Positions 18,901-27,642 of a stretch of 64,000 bases of DNA are shown piece by piece. The stretch is taken from positions 310,001-374,000 of the forward strand of contig CAJTLP010000002.1 in assembly GCA_910577195.1 (NCBI GenBank). Reading direction: 5' to 3'. The translations under genes were made by a program, and so were the position numbers. The notes beneath the pieces were generated by a model that searched no databases, was not told the DNA's origin, and saw only the letters and a program-made list of their open reading frames with translations. Position 1 is the stretch's first letter; each line of letters opens with the position of its first letter. The stretch comes from an uncultured Eubacterium sp. Its GTDB lineage: Bacteria; Bacillota; Clostridia; Oscillospirales; Acutalibacteraceae.

Positions 18901-20406
18901 CTGATCAGCCGTGAGGTCAATTTTATTTAACTGTGCGTTTATATATGCACGATAATCGATTGAAGCCTCTCCGGTTTCTTCATCTACATTAACAGTAATA
19001 TCAAGTAAATTACCGACAACGAGTGAATAATCTGAAACGGTTAAATCTTCAACAGCCTTATCAGGGAAAGCTTCCTTAGCAAGTGCGGTTACATCCGCTA
19101 CACTGTTTACCTTATCGCTGTTTTTGATTGCGAGTCCGATAAGAATCTCTTTTTCATACTGAGGAAGAATGATTGTGTCGTAGCCTGTCATAATTGTGCT
19201 GGTGAAAATTGCCTTTGCCAATTCAACAGACATACCTTCTGAGTCAGCCAGAGCCTGCCAAGCAGCCTCAGTTGTTAAAGAAGGATCCTCAAATGCCATT
19301 CTCAATGTGTCAGTAGCAACGATGTCAACAACTGTATCCGGAGCAAGGTTATCCTTAATGTCGTATGGCAATTCTCCTGCGCCGGTAAGATCAGCTGTTC
19401 CGGTAAAAGTAACTGCTGTTCCGGTTGAATTTATAAGTTCATAAAGATTGTAAGCACTTATAATACTTCTGCCGGCGCCTAACTGATAATATATTGCGGA
19501 AGCTAAGCTGTCAGAAGTGGAATCCATATTACTTGATTTAAAACGTGTATTGATTCTTTCATTAGCAATATCAATAAGTTGCTTGTCTTCATTACTCAAT
19601 CCGGCAATATAGTCATCGTTATAAAACATTTCAAGCTCAATAAGAGGTGCTGATTCGTATAATTCTGAAGTCAGGCCTACACCATGTGCTTTATCAAATG
19701 CTTCGCCGTGCTTAGTCAATAATCTGATGATATCCGCATTGATTGAACCTAAGCTGGTAAGTGTGTCAAGCTTTTCATACCAGTCAGCCAATACTTTTCT
19801 GGTTGATGATTTAAGATCCTCATTATCCTTATGCTCTTTGCAAAGCGCATAAAGCGTAAAGAAAGTCATTGAATCCTCATCAAGTACTATATTACCATTT
19901 TCATTGGTTTTGTATTTGAGAAGATAATCGTAACTGCTTGGATCTGTTGTTGAGGTTGAGCCTTCAACAATTTTTACGAAGTCCTCCTGACTTGTTGAAG
20001 CAAGAAGGTTGAGAAGAACCGGCTGTAATACTGCAAGCATATCCTGAAGGGTTGCTGGTGCAATGCCGTTCTTTTTGTCTTCGTCCGTCTGAACTGCTTT
20101 TGTTTCAGTACCGGGCTCATTAGCACTGGCGATAACTGCTTTCTCATGGTCAGTCAGTTCTCCGCCCTTTTGCTTAGCAAATTTTTCATATACAGCTGAG
20201 CTGATTAAGTCAATACCCATAAGTACACCCGGAAGATAGTCATCTGCCAGACCGTTAAGAGTATCAAACGCCGCTTCAGCATCGCAGTTGGTTGACCAGA
20301 TACTGTTCTTGTTGTCCTGTGCAAAAGCAGTGAAGCCAACAGAGCAGGTGGTAACAACCATAACTACAGCTAAGAAAAAGCTAAGCAGTTTTTTGCTCGT
20401 TTTCAT
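13000..20406 (-). CDS. Giant secreted helical-repeat protein (2468 residues)
   Basis: The frame extends 24 codons further upstream, but the start at 20406 has AAGGAGAG just upstream and gives a clean signal peptide (MKTSKKLLSFFLAVVMVV, cleavage near AFAQD). The rest has no enzyme motif I recognise. It consists of long amphipathic helical modules with recurring WGVTD/WGFTD/DWGIK stretches at about residues 1231, 1650 and 2152, each followed by VLRP and long LL-rich helices, plus SWKNV twice. That is at least three modules of about 420-500 residues. A Gly/Ser/Thr linker lies near 1005-1030. No dockerin, LPxTG or SLH module is seen at the C-terminus. It is divergent from the dockerin protein gene and shares module features with it. 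Codon use (AAG, CTT, GCT, ACA) suggests high expression. Confidence 0.8.
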   Translation of the reverse strand: MKTSKKLLSFFLAVVMVVTTCSVGFTAFAQDNKNSIWSTNCDAEAAFDTLNGLADDYLPGVLMGIDLISSAVYEKFAKQKGGELTDHEKAVIASANEPGTETKAVQTDEDKKNGIAPATLQDMLAVLQPVLLNLLASTSQEDFVKIVEGSTSTTDPSSYDYLLKYKTNENGNIVLDEDSMTFFTLYALCKEHKDNEDLKSSTRKVLADWYEKLDTLTSLGSINADIIRLLTKHGEAFDKAHGVGLTSELYESAPLIELEMFYNDDYIAGLSNEDKQLIDIANERINTRFKSSNMDSTSDSLASAIYYQLGAGRSIISAYNLYELINSTGTAVTFTGTADLTGAGELPYDIKDNLAPDTVVDIVATDTLRMAFEDPSLTTEAAWQALADSEGMSVELAKAIFTSTIMTGYDTIILPQYEKEILIGLAIKNSDKVNSVADVTALAKEAFPDKAVEDLTVSDYSLVVGNLLDITVNVDEETGEASIDYRAYINAQLNKIDLTADQKEILYGDYDLANEVGTDLLNTILNSTVVGALDNDMVKGLVSELLGDVDLVAAVKDIWSRLYNSPVATIFELIPLVVTAADSFLVPLLFNSDEDQYHNFIYPLVQLLLPQYTADKASYIGIHQIGWDLNELVPDLMNWLFDGRNAEGIEYYSGETKFLTDDLKHPITYSLAKNNLDQIDFDHFDIIQKDTNNKVTVTRDENGAITSYIFLGETSSDLNTLLAAHPDTELVASFTYSSNVPYFTGIYIADQALMNAKITDLEKMLAGSMDGTVASVLYEVILEVAQLFRVSVNDFVNSDLVNQARYTYVDVEENGVTVTKKVSVTSGLNNLFIAIPQLFDIMENHAADKYGVSKDAWVYCSNDRIYQDEDNSTRNKVVETFKAYANSSDPDRAVDILDTFADLLVGDWLNAIISLVNNAVATDNKISNNIPIVTGLLNALGGFGETSIITDILNGVFQIDRASDYSFTFEKHENGFTGLSKDNAYFLITNIKTLVTVVTNLIDKFGSSGDSGSTGNTGSTDNGTSTDKVSYKPRATKAANADKSNYTNKELSNAADLINNFDKMISSLLSDSSLNGFNLNKTDNIFAGLVTFFSNYLGNDCFTDIGKLLNSYVFYITGSETHTPDAKGNVDAKKVYTNEALTGLVVETFLLIEKVVENLLADYSDVYTLDNGAKAQYNLLVEAIEGLVSPDAIAVRLTGYNKVQKKLADYNCWHNAAAQTSRGDYKIKLDWGIKAGDKDAFYDGLAASLRLVTSILGVVLIDTNWYGTILQPILGALCTKNGIKVDTVAQYKVTTSGYHDEALLGILRPVSEWFNLFLNKPATTLIKSIQGIAGILDDKNGATIKSIINGAVNPLVKEIKGLGNIFAIDSDVLRPTSPTLQKTINGLADMLAKAANPNNIKLGQGNYRYTLTGANIIPIINSYLAGTGIALKQINWNKLSNFKTPAAALVYIVEYLFEVILDNDNLSAIAKLIGNDTFSMIIDLIKSGNIKPKDILELLDRVLEATDSPTMAYWTFSQYLQEAAVGFYYPAGITKQMADNGVKNLDQLIAGIFPLLSSFGVDLGGNDLQAILSKNLFKNSLITTIATALYGALDGLDPTIKDVLKGLGIVTSTKDVAKLLTDKSYGATFSSAAKTIGAQSSWKNVKNVNWGFTDGSAKAQQGFVNALAAVLRPLNDVLNIFLNEGALEINEVLYNVICSLDIPYTVQVITLSDSKDAPIQLKLSYRMKNGVLRIKFREYEENRERSRSSELRLDFTSLKDLKDLKLEGTNGYNSAIIPLLEAFQCSNIPTYAQYHKDAAKAKDNILLNILNPLIGDSSSSFLNKLVANPVSELTKLLPNIAMYLESDGLVQLISNLLAPVTYFITDGKNPIDLGVSDIIEELLGAPLMDMVIPLVNDILEMNDIDIKLADINWNALISLGDKMSYTSKATGENGKFLTGKMVGNVDQGKVLVTVLRYVANVLVNNASALKNLICSIDGIKNSDKADLIISIITSVFNTIGTATADQIVAAIFFLLDGQPQNAFWDYSNYKTGSYSFAYPEGMDVDFLKQLPPMLDGLIGGLADLNSLIGKALFKDELITKLAKGLYGAIEGVKINDNLNLTQLLSQTDIDFSTGNVAKLLVDEKYGQKFESAASVISAAGSWKNVNESALKWGVTDRDSFFHALVAVLRPLYGVLDVLLNDAYLGLFDLVRIPGSNGYTSSIVPLMEAFSMYNIKTQYQYRQDISKEYDAILLDIINPIWDLVEDVLNAPLQTIAAIVPNLALFIGNDGLCQILDNLLTPVSALLDTIRPVVDLNDLLPTLFKALKFDLNGTLAKIGITNFSLDIYDLNKTLKQVLAGDQIIPLVNNILGMIDIKGAKLDLKLNPVDWLQLASHGTTIVSSSQAATYGARVFVQGDSSETLIAVLRYLINTVNSGDNFSKISTLIGGLLGDGVDDNISGIITQVLGMLQGDTDTVISSLVDLLQELGG

Positions 20407-21158
20407 ATAAATCTCTCCTTTACCATATGATTTAACGAACTTGCCGTTTAAATTTACACGTGGCGCATATGTTACCAAAAAATGTTTCTGTTCATAAATT
20501 ATTCATAAACATCTGATTTTAGGGTGCACTATTCGACGCGTGTACGAACAAATACAAATTATTTATAACAAATAAAACGAAATAAGTCAATACCTTTTCA
20601 AAAAATTTGAACACATTGTTAAAAAACAACACTTTTGTAACAAATTTACATCAAACTCTTTTGTTGAAAAATAACACAAAAAATGACGATAATGTGAAAA
20701 AATATGTTGAAATTTTTCGGAAAATTCAGCAAATTTGTAAAGCGAAATAACTTTACAAAAATAGTTTTGATGCAAAGGTATCTTCCTTTACACTCGGCAG
20801 AAATGTAAAAAAATAGGAAAATATTTATGAACAAAGCATTAATAATTTGTAGAAAGTGTCTAAAAATCAAGTGCGTTTTTAGACATTTTGCCAAATTTGT
20901 TCTTTATTATTAAGTTTTATTGACTTTTTCAAAAAAATGTGTGATAATCATCTTGTGTTTATAGGGCGTTTTATACCCTTTTTTTGAGGCTGACAATTTA
21001 ATGTTATTACCTATATGATATAGTATTAAACTGTCGCATTCTAATTCAGATTGCCTGATGGTCAGAGAGTGTTTTCTCAGAATCAAAGATGAATTAAAAC
21101 GTCATTACACTAAATTTTATTCTAAATTCTAAAAAAATAGGAGGTAGAAAGTTCAATT
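20407..21158. other. 752-base A+T-rich divergent regulatory region between the two giant secreted-protein genes
   Basis: No convincing gene. Open frames on the minus strand near 20587-20894 are composed almost wholly of F, K, I, N and S codons from A+T-rich DNA and lack ribosome binding sites. Visible signals are a weak hairpin AGGG/CCCT followed by seven T (about 20963-20987), a candidate promoter for the plus-strand gene, and a long leader on both sides. Confidence 0.5.
20990..21019 (+). promoter_or_regulatory. Candidate promoter of the dockerin-bearing giant protein
   Basis: CTGACA (20990-20995) and TATGAT (21014-21019) with an 18-base spacer. The predicted start near 21026 gives an untranslated leader of about 130 bases. 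A second TATAGT lies at 21019-21024, so the exact -10 is uncertain. Confidence 0.4.
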
Positions 21159-24100
21159 ATGGAAACTAAAGTGAAAAAGTTTTCGCATAAGCTGCTTGCT
21201 CTTTTTCTTGCAATAGTTATGGCACTCACCTGTTTCACCGGTGTTATTACTGCTTCTGCTGCATCAAAAGATGTTCAGTACAAAGATGACGCTGTTGAGT
21301 ACAACAGTCTCGCTTGGAACATGCTTTCAGATGAGCAGATTGCAACATCGCTTCTTGATACTGCTGATTACTATCTTCCAAATTTGAGAGATACTGTAGA
21401 GCCTATGCTCTATAAAATGATTAGCGGTAACTCAAAGGGTTATATAACTCTTTATGATGTTGGTGCGGGTATTAAAATTAATGCAAGATACAATCTTGAA
21501 CAAAGATATATCCAAATTTATCTTATATTTGCTATTGAGTACAAACTTGCAACAGTCAGCATCAAGCTTGGTTCTGTTGACGAGCTGATTGAAACAATCA
21601 ACAGCTTACAGGCAGCCCTTGATGGTCTTGATGGTGTGCTTGGTGTATTAGATAAAGCTGGTGTAAGTTTCGGTGATGTGCGAAATCTTAATTTCAGAGC
21701 AACAGACGGCATGTCAAGATCAAAGAACACTTCTTGCGAAATTGTTAGAGCTGTAGCAGGTCTTATCCATGATAATTCCGATACTCTTTTCGGTAAGATT
21801 CTTCGTGGAGAATTTACACTTGAAACACTCAACGGTGCTCTTCCGGGCGGCAGTGTTTACGGTCTTATCGGAAGTTTGCTCGGTATGGATGGTGCAGATG
21901 TTCAGAGCAACCTTGTATATAATTTAGTTAAAACATTATTGTTTAACTACACTGAGTGGTTCACAGAAGAGGAAAAGCTTGCTTATAACGGCGGCGGAAC
22001 ATTAACTCTTGCTGATGGTACTACTAAAGAGGTTGCAGCTAAGACATTTGTTTATGATGATGTTCTTCTTGAGAAGATGACAGTTGAGCTTCTTGACAAG
22101 ATCAGTGTACTTGTTACATATAATGATGGTACAAGTTCTGCTACAAGAAAAGAAGCTATTGAAAAGAAGATGAGCGATGCAGGCATGACTTATGAAGCTG
22201 CCGCTGCTTCTCTCGGTTATGATCCAAACCTTATCTATTCTACAGAAAAGGGTATGGAGAACAACATTCTTCTCTTTGCTTACGGCGATGAAAAGATTCA
22301 GCTTACAGCAAATGACAGCCTGTTTGAGTTTGGTTATCAGGCACTCAAGATGGCTTGGAACACTGTTCTTAAAGATACAGTAAAGCTTATACATGTAAAT
22401 AATGATGTTGATCGCGGTCACGGTGCAAACTTTGATAACCAGTTCTATTACTGGGCAGAAAAGAATATCACTTGGGATACAACAAATCTTGAGTCGATGT
22501 ATTCAGAGGCTAATGTTAGGGCTTGGGCTGAGGCAGTTTATAGTGATTATAAGGCTGAATCAGCTGACGAATTTCTTGGCTGGGTTAAGGATACATTTAC
22601 ATACGACCGTACAGCAGCTGCTGATTCAGAGGGTAAGTGGTCAGATATCGACTCAACAACTCTCTTCGGTAAGGTTAGATACAGCCCTCTTGCTGACTAC
22701 TATTTCGATATGCAGACAGGTTCAATCAACCTTTACTTTGTACAGACAGGTACTCCAAATCTTGACAAATTCTTTGCTCAGGATTATGCAACCTATCCTT
22801 CAATGGTAGCTGCATTCAACGACGCACTTGTTGCTGCTGTTAATGATCTTTTCCCTGACAGAGATAATATCTATGTTAACGCTAAGGGTGACACAGAACG
22901 TCCTACAATGCAGTTAACTAAGGATAAGGGTGTTACATCTATCAATGATAGTGCAGTCACAATCATCACAAATACACTTGTAGGCAATGCTCTTGATATG
23001 GTTCAGTATGTAGCTGATACAACTGATCAGAACATTCTTAAGGCATTCTATACAAGCGGCGGAACTGATCTTACAGAAGCAAACCTTGAGGCTGCAATGA
23101 TTCCAATGCTTATTTCCTGCATTGGTAATGTAAATCTTGGCTCAGGCAGACTTGATGAAATTATTCATCCTGCAGATTGGGATGCTTGTAAGGATGCAGA
23201 GGCAGTTGCTTTTGTATGCTTAAGAGAGTACCTCTCACACATCCTTCCTGAAAGAGACTATAACAGCCTTGTTACTGTTTCTGATGGTAAAATTTCCGCT
23301 ACATTAAATAGAGCAATCCTTCCGATGGCTCGTGACGCTGTTACATTTGTAATGGATGGTTATGTTCCTGTAGCTGACGCTTCAGGCAACGCATGGAAGG
23401 TTGAAGACAGACCGGTAAGCGATGAAGCTACTCTTCTTGAACTCCTTAATTCCGTTGTTTGCTACTATGCAGACTTCTATCAGAATAAGGCGTATAACGG
23501 CAGAACTATGGGTATTGCAGCACTTCTCGGTGTTTGCGATGCAAATGGTAACAGCCTTGTTACAATGAACAACAATATCTGGCAGAACTTTGATGCTGTT
23601 GCAAACGAGCTCTTCCCGATTCTCGGTGTTCTTCAGGGCAATGGCTCAGCTAACTTCAGCTCAGAAGAGCTTATCTGGAATGATTTAGTTCTCGGTATCT
23701 TAGATATCGGTAAGACTGACATTCATAAGTCAAATATGGGCGGAGTATCAAACTTCGTTTACAGATTCCTTTCAATCGTATCAACCGATCCGATTCAGAA
23801 TGATTCTGTTATTGATACAGCATACGAAGTATTAAGAGAGCTTGTTAACGGTCTCTTTGGCGGTCGTTATGCAAATCAGCCAGAATCTATTATTCCGGCT
23901 GCAAGCGGTAAGGCTAAGGACGGTGCACGTCCATTCGATGCTTTACTTCAGAAAGAAGTACTTGGCGGTACCAGCTCAAATCCTGGCGCAGTTCCAAACT
24001 TCTTCATTAACCTTACTGAATTTACAGGTTATAAGAGCGGTATTGATACCGTACTTCCTGGTGTGTTATATGCACTTACTGCTGTAAACAGTTTTGTTAA

Positions 24101-27100
24101 TATCTTACCTGATCTCGCAGAGCATAAGCTTTCAATGGCATCAACAAATCTTGAAAAGGACACATTCACAGGCTGTACCAGCACTGAATATAAAACTGTT
24201 CTTAAATTCAGAAATGAATGTCAGGGTATCAACATTGCTTATGTTGATGGCATGAACAATGGTAAGGTTAACCAGCTTTCACGTTACTATGTAAAGCCTG
24301 TTAGTGCTAATATCACTCTTGATGGCCAGAACAATGGTTCAAGCATTACTGCACCATCAAGCAATTTACTTGCTCCCGGCGAGTCAATCAATCTTGATGT
24401 AACAACGCTTTTCGATACAAATACGAATGAAAGCCGCGTTTATGAAATTGTTATTACTTACGATGTTATCGTTAAGGAAAACGGTTCAGATGTAACTATT
24501 GCTGAGGGTCTTAAGGCTCGTGATTACATCTACTTAGCTAACGAAGTAAGCTGGGCAGAAACATTCTATCCTGGTGATGTACAGGAAGATGGTTGTATCT
24601 GGATGCCTTCAGAATTAGCCGGTGCAGGAGCTGGAAATACCAGAACCAAGAACGGCTTCAAATCTATAGCAACATCATCTTATACTGATGGCAACTATAT
24701 TTACACAACATATCCTGAATATGTTGTTCTTTCAACTGATAATCTTTCAGCAGTTGATCATTATGCTGTTAGACATCAGAACACAGCTGGTGGAATACTT
24801 AATAGGGATAGAAGTATTGACGGTGTTTATTACTTTGATAATAAGACCGTTATGAATGATGCAACAGGTACTGAAGTAACTGTTAATCAGAATAACCCAA
24901 TTCCTGTATTTGATAAGACAACCGGTGACCTTCTCTTCATTGGTAAGTATGACGTATCTTATGATGGCGGTAAGACTTTCACAGAGAGAGGCAAGACTGA
25001 AGCTGAAGTTGAGACTCTTAAAGATAGCTTCACAGGTGCAAATGAAGATTTCGTTACAAGAACAAACGTAGTTTATACACTTGATGAAGCAAAGCAGGCA
25101 GGCATCATTGCTGCTTATCATGTAGAGAATGGTGAATATCAGTATGTTTACCTTAAGGCAGGTTCAGGCAGCTATGCATTTGACAACCTTCTTTCAACAA
25201 TTTCAATGAGAGGTCCTGTTGACGGTTTCTATCTCAACACTGGCAAACTTACCGTAGCAAGGGGTAAGACAAAGGATGCTCTGTTCCTTACTTATGACGG
25301 TTCAACTGCTGTACAGGGTACAACAACACCGATTGAAGCAAACATCTGCTTCTACAACGGTACTAAGTCAGCTACCGGTGTAATCAAGTTTGTAATTGCT
25401 GATACAAGCGCTTCTGCTTCAGTTGCAGAAAAGCTTGAAACAATCAAAAACATTCTCAACAACTACAGAGATACTGACTTCATAGCTGATGATACGCTTA
25501 CAAAAGCTACTGCAGCTATTGAAAATGCACTTAAAGTAAATGCAATGCCGCTTACCCCAACCTCAGCTGTTCAGCTTCAGGATAAGACATCCCGTCAGTT
25601 TGTAACTGCTATTGAGGCAAATGAAGCAGGCGATGTTGCTTATACACCTGTTACAAATATCAGCGATATTCCTGTTGATATGCGTGCAAATGTTTATTAC
25701 AACAGTTCAAACGGCGTTTATTATGCTGACAAGGAGTTTGTTGCTCCTATCTATTCATCAGCAAGACTTACTTCTGCTGGTGTAACCAATGGCAAGGATG
25801 CTGCCGGTATGGCTGTAATTCTTGTAGATGGTGTTTACTATCATGCAAACACTGCTTCTTACGAGAAGGAGTGGTCTAACGATGGTACATACAATTATGT
25901 AGATACCGACGTTCAGGCAACAAATGATAATGGTGAACTCCTTTACAATCAGGTTCAGTTCAAGCATTATAATGCAAATGGCAAAGAAGTACGTAACAAT
26001 GATAACTGGGTAGTTACTGCTCCTGAAACATCATTCCAGATTGTTAAGGACGGTAACGATAATCGTGGTTTATATTCAAAGGCTAACGATTATCTCCAGT
26101 GGACAATTGAGTATGCATACAGCCAGATTGATCCTACTATTGCAGCTCGTCTCTTCAACGAGGTTTCAAAGGTTAGAAATGGTATGAACAGCTTCAACTT
26201 TGACGTTGTTACATACAACAAGATGGTTGACCTTGCTAAGACTATCGAATCACAGTATTCAATCACTCTTACTTACGATGCTAAGGAAGCTGTAATTGAT
26301 GCTGACGGAAATACTTCAGTTGATGCTGAGGGTAATGTTGTTACTCAGACAGTTGAGAAGACTGATACTATTTCATTCGGTAGCTACAATTCTTATGCAA
26401 ACAATAAGGACATTACAATCAAGTCTACAAAGGTTACTTCAAACCTTTCATCTGCTCAGGTTGATGAGTATGTACGTCTCTTCAGCTTCTATATGAGCAA
26501 GGTAGTAGAACGTGGTTATAATGGTACTCAGCTTGAAAATGAAATCGTATGTGCATCAGGCAATGCTTATTCTGCATATACTGTTACTGTTCCAACATAT
26601 GATGATGACGATAAGCTTGTAACCAACGGACAGGTTAACAGCACAACTGCAACCGCTAAGTTCGGTAAGTTTGTTGACGGCGTTCTTGTAAACCAGGATG
26701 CTGATGGCAATCAGGCTTATACTGAGGAGTCATGGAACAACTACGTTAATGCTCTTGCAGAGGCTGTAGCTGTTGCTCAGCTTGGTAATGGTTCTTATGC
26801 TCATAAGGATAAGGCTTATTACAATGCAGCAGCAGGCGATTACGATGCAAACATCGATATCTGCTACTGGCGTGATTCATTGCTCCAGAAAGCTGAAATT
26901 GCTCTTACTCCATACGAGCCAGAGCAGCCACCTGTAGGTGATACCCATAATGTAAGTGGTAATATTCTTATTGCTACTGACGGTAAGGGTTCAACTGATA
27001 ATAAAGCTGCATTTGGCGAATATACAATCACTGTATATTCAGATGCTGCTAAGACAACTGTAGTTGATACATTCAAGTCAACTTGTGACACAACAGTTCC

Positions 27101-27431
27101 GGCTGAGAGAACAAACACATTCAGCTTTGACCTTCCTGACGGAACATACTATGCTACAGTTGAATACAATTACGCGTTAACTCGCGAAATTCAGATTGTT
27201 GTTAATGGTGCTGATGTTACCGGAGATATCGTAGTTCTGAACTGCGACTTCGATGAGGATGACATGATCAGTGCTCTTGATGCAAGAGAAGTACTTACAC
27301 ACGTTACAGATGATAACTATATGTTTATGGATATCGACGGTGATGGTATGGTAAGTGCTCTTGATGCAAGAGTTCTCCTCACTCTCGTTACAGCAACATA
27401 TGATACTTTCCAGCCATTAACAATTCAGTAA
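21159..27431 (+). CDS. Giant secreted dockerin-containing protein (2090 residues)
   Basis: The signal peptide (about residues 1-35, ending TASAASKD) is followed by about 950 residues of helical modules. One carries an ATDG stretch near residue 177 resembling the WGVTD modules of the divergent giant protein. A beta-rich region (about 990-1130) contains Ig-like strands, followed by further mixed regions. At about 1930-2025 there is a small beta module (NVSGNILIATDGKG to VVNGADVTG). The end is a dockerin: DFDEDDMISALD and DIDGDGMVSALD are two complete calcium loops with D at positions 1, 3, 5 and 12. Dockerins bind cohesin modules, so this protein should join a multi-protein complex or be tethered to the surface. 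No catalytic motif recognised. GGAGG lies 14 bases upstream of the ATG. Confidence 0.85.
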   Translation: METKVKKFSHKLLALFLAIVMALTCFTGVITASAASKDVQYKDDAVEYNSLAWNMLSDEQIATSLLDTADYYLPNLRDTVEPMLYKMISGNSKGYITLYDVGAGIKINARYNLEQRYIQIYLIFAIEYKLATVSIKLGSVDELIETINSLQAALDGLDGVLGVLDKAGVSFGDVRNLNFRATDGMSRSKNTSCEIVRAVAGLIHDNSDTLFGKILRGEFTLETLNGALPGGSVYGLIGSLLGMDGADVQSNLVYNLVKTLLFNYTEWFTEEEKLAYNGGGTLTLADGTTKEVAAKTFVYDDVLLEKMTVELLDKISVLVTYNDGTSSATRKEAIEKKMSDAGMTYEAAAASLGYDPNLIYSTEKGMENNILLFAYGDEKIQLTANDSLFEFGYQALKMAWNTVLKDTVKLIHVNNDVDRGHGANFDNQFYYWAEKNITWDTTNLESMYSEANVRAWAEAVYSDYKAESADEFLGWVKDTFTYDRTAAADSEGKWSDIDSTTLFGKVRYSPLADYYFDMQTGSINLYFVQTGTPNLDKFFAQDYATYPSMVAAFNDALVAAVNDLFPDRDNIYVNAKGDTERPTMQLTKDKGVTSINDSAVTIITNTLVGNALDMVQYVADTTDQNILKAFYTSGGTDLTEANLEAAMIPMLISCIGNVNLGSGRLDEIIHPADWDACKDAEAVAFVCLREYLSHILPERDYNSLVTVSDGKISATLNRAILPMARDAVTFVMDGYVPVADASGNAWKVEDRPVSDEATLLELLNSVVCYYADFYQNKAYNGRTMGIAALLGVCDANGNSLVTMNNNIWQNFDAVANELFPILGVLQGNGSANFSSEELIWNDLVLGILDIGKTDIHKSNMGGVSNFVYRFLSIVSTDPIQNDSVIDTAYEVLRELVNGLFGGRYANQPESIIPAASGKAKDGARPFDALLQKEVLGGTSSNPGAVPNFFINLTEFTGYKSGIDTVLPGVLYALTAVNSFVNILPDLAEHKLSMASTNLEKDTFTGCTSTEYKTVLKFRNECQGINIAYVDGMNNGKVNQLSRYYVKPVSANITLDGQNNGSSITAPSSNLLAPGESINLDVTTLFDTNTNESRVYEIVITYDVIVKENGSDVTIAEGLKARDYIYLANEVSWAETFYPGDVQEDGCIWMPSELAGAGAGNTRTKNGFKSIATSSYTDGNYIYTTYPEYVVLSTDNLSAVDHYAVRHQNTAGGILNRDRSIDGVYYFDNKTVMNDATGTEVTVNQNNPIPVFDKTTGDLLFIGKYDVSYDGGKTFTERGKTEAEVETLKDSFTGANEDFVTRTNVVYTLDEAKQAGIIAAYHVENGEYQYVYLKAGSGSYAFDNLLSTISMRGPVDGFYLNTGKLTVARGKTKDALFLTYDGSTAVQGTTTPIEANICFYNGTKSATGVIKFVIADTSASASVAEKLETIKNILNNYRDTDFIADDTLTKATAAIENALKVNAMPLTPTSAVQLQDKTSRQFVTAIEANEAGDVAYTPVTNISDIPVDMRANVYYNSSNGVYYADKEFVAPIYSSARLTSAGVTNGKDAAGMAVILVDGVYYHANTASYEKEWSNDGTYNYVDTDVQATNDNGELLYNQVQFKHYNANGKEVRNNDNWVVTAPETSFQIVKDGNDNRGLYSKANDYLQWTIEYAYSQIDPTIAARLFNEVSKVRNGMNSFNFDVVTYNKMVDLAKTIESQYSITLTYDAKEAVIDADGNTSVDAEGNVVTQTVEKTDTISFGSYNSYANNKDITIKSTKVTSNLSSAQVDEYVRLFSFYMSKVVERGYNGTQLENEIVCASGNAYSAYTVTVPTYDDDDKLVTNGQVNSTTATAKFGKFVDGVLVNQDADGNQAYTEESWNNYVNALAEAVAVAQLGNGSYAHKDKAYYNAAAGDYDANIDICYWRDSLLQKAEIALTPYEPEQPPVGDTHNVSGNILIATDGKGSTDNKAAFGEYTITVYSDAAKTTVVDTFKSTCDTTVPAERTNTFSFDLPDGTYYATVEYNYALTREIQIVVNGADVTGDIVVLNCDFDEDDMISALDAREVLTHVTDDNYMFMDIDGDGMVSALDARVLLTLVTATYDTFQPLTIQ

Positions 27432-27440
27432 TTTGAGTCA

Positions 27441-27480
27441 AATGCTATACTGAGCCTTTAATCAGGCTCGGTATAGTGTT
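27441..27480 (+). other. Strong hairpin between the dockerin protein genes
   Basis: A 16-bp stem (three G-U pairs) formed by 27441-27456 and 27465-27480 with an 8-base loop, starting 9 bases after the stop codon. There is no U-tract, so it may be a leaky terminator or an mRNA 3'-end stabiliser that sets different levels for the upstream and downstream genes. Confidence 0.6.
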
Positions 27481-27642
27481 CGCTCCTGATTACTTGTTGT
27501 TAACGCAATTTATAAAAACGGAAAAAACACGTATGCATATTTTTGCATATGTTCAAAATAAATACTTTAATGTTTTTCAGTTATAAAATGAAAAACTAAA
27601 GCATAAACATTCAAGGATTCTAACACTAAGGAGAAAATAGTT

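Noticed and set aside
20407..20478. A 24-residue N-terminal extension of the giant minus-strand protein
   Set aside because: It would bury the signal peptide and overlap the AAGGAGAG ribosome binding site of the internal ATG.
20587..20894. Two minus-strand open frames of 62 and 82 codons in the divergent spacer
   Set aside because: Composition simply reflects A+T-rich DNA (F, K, I, N), with no ribosome binding site or recognisable motif.
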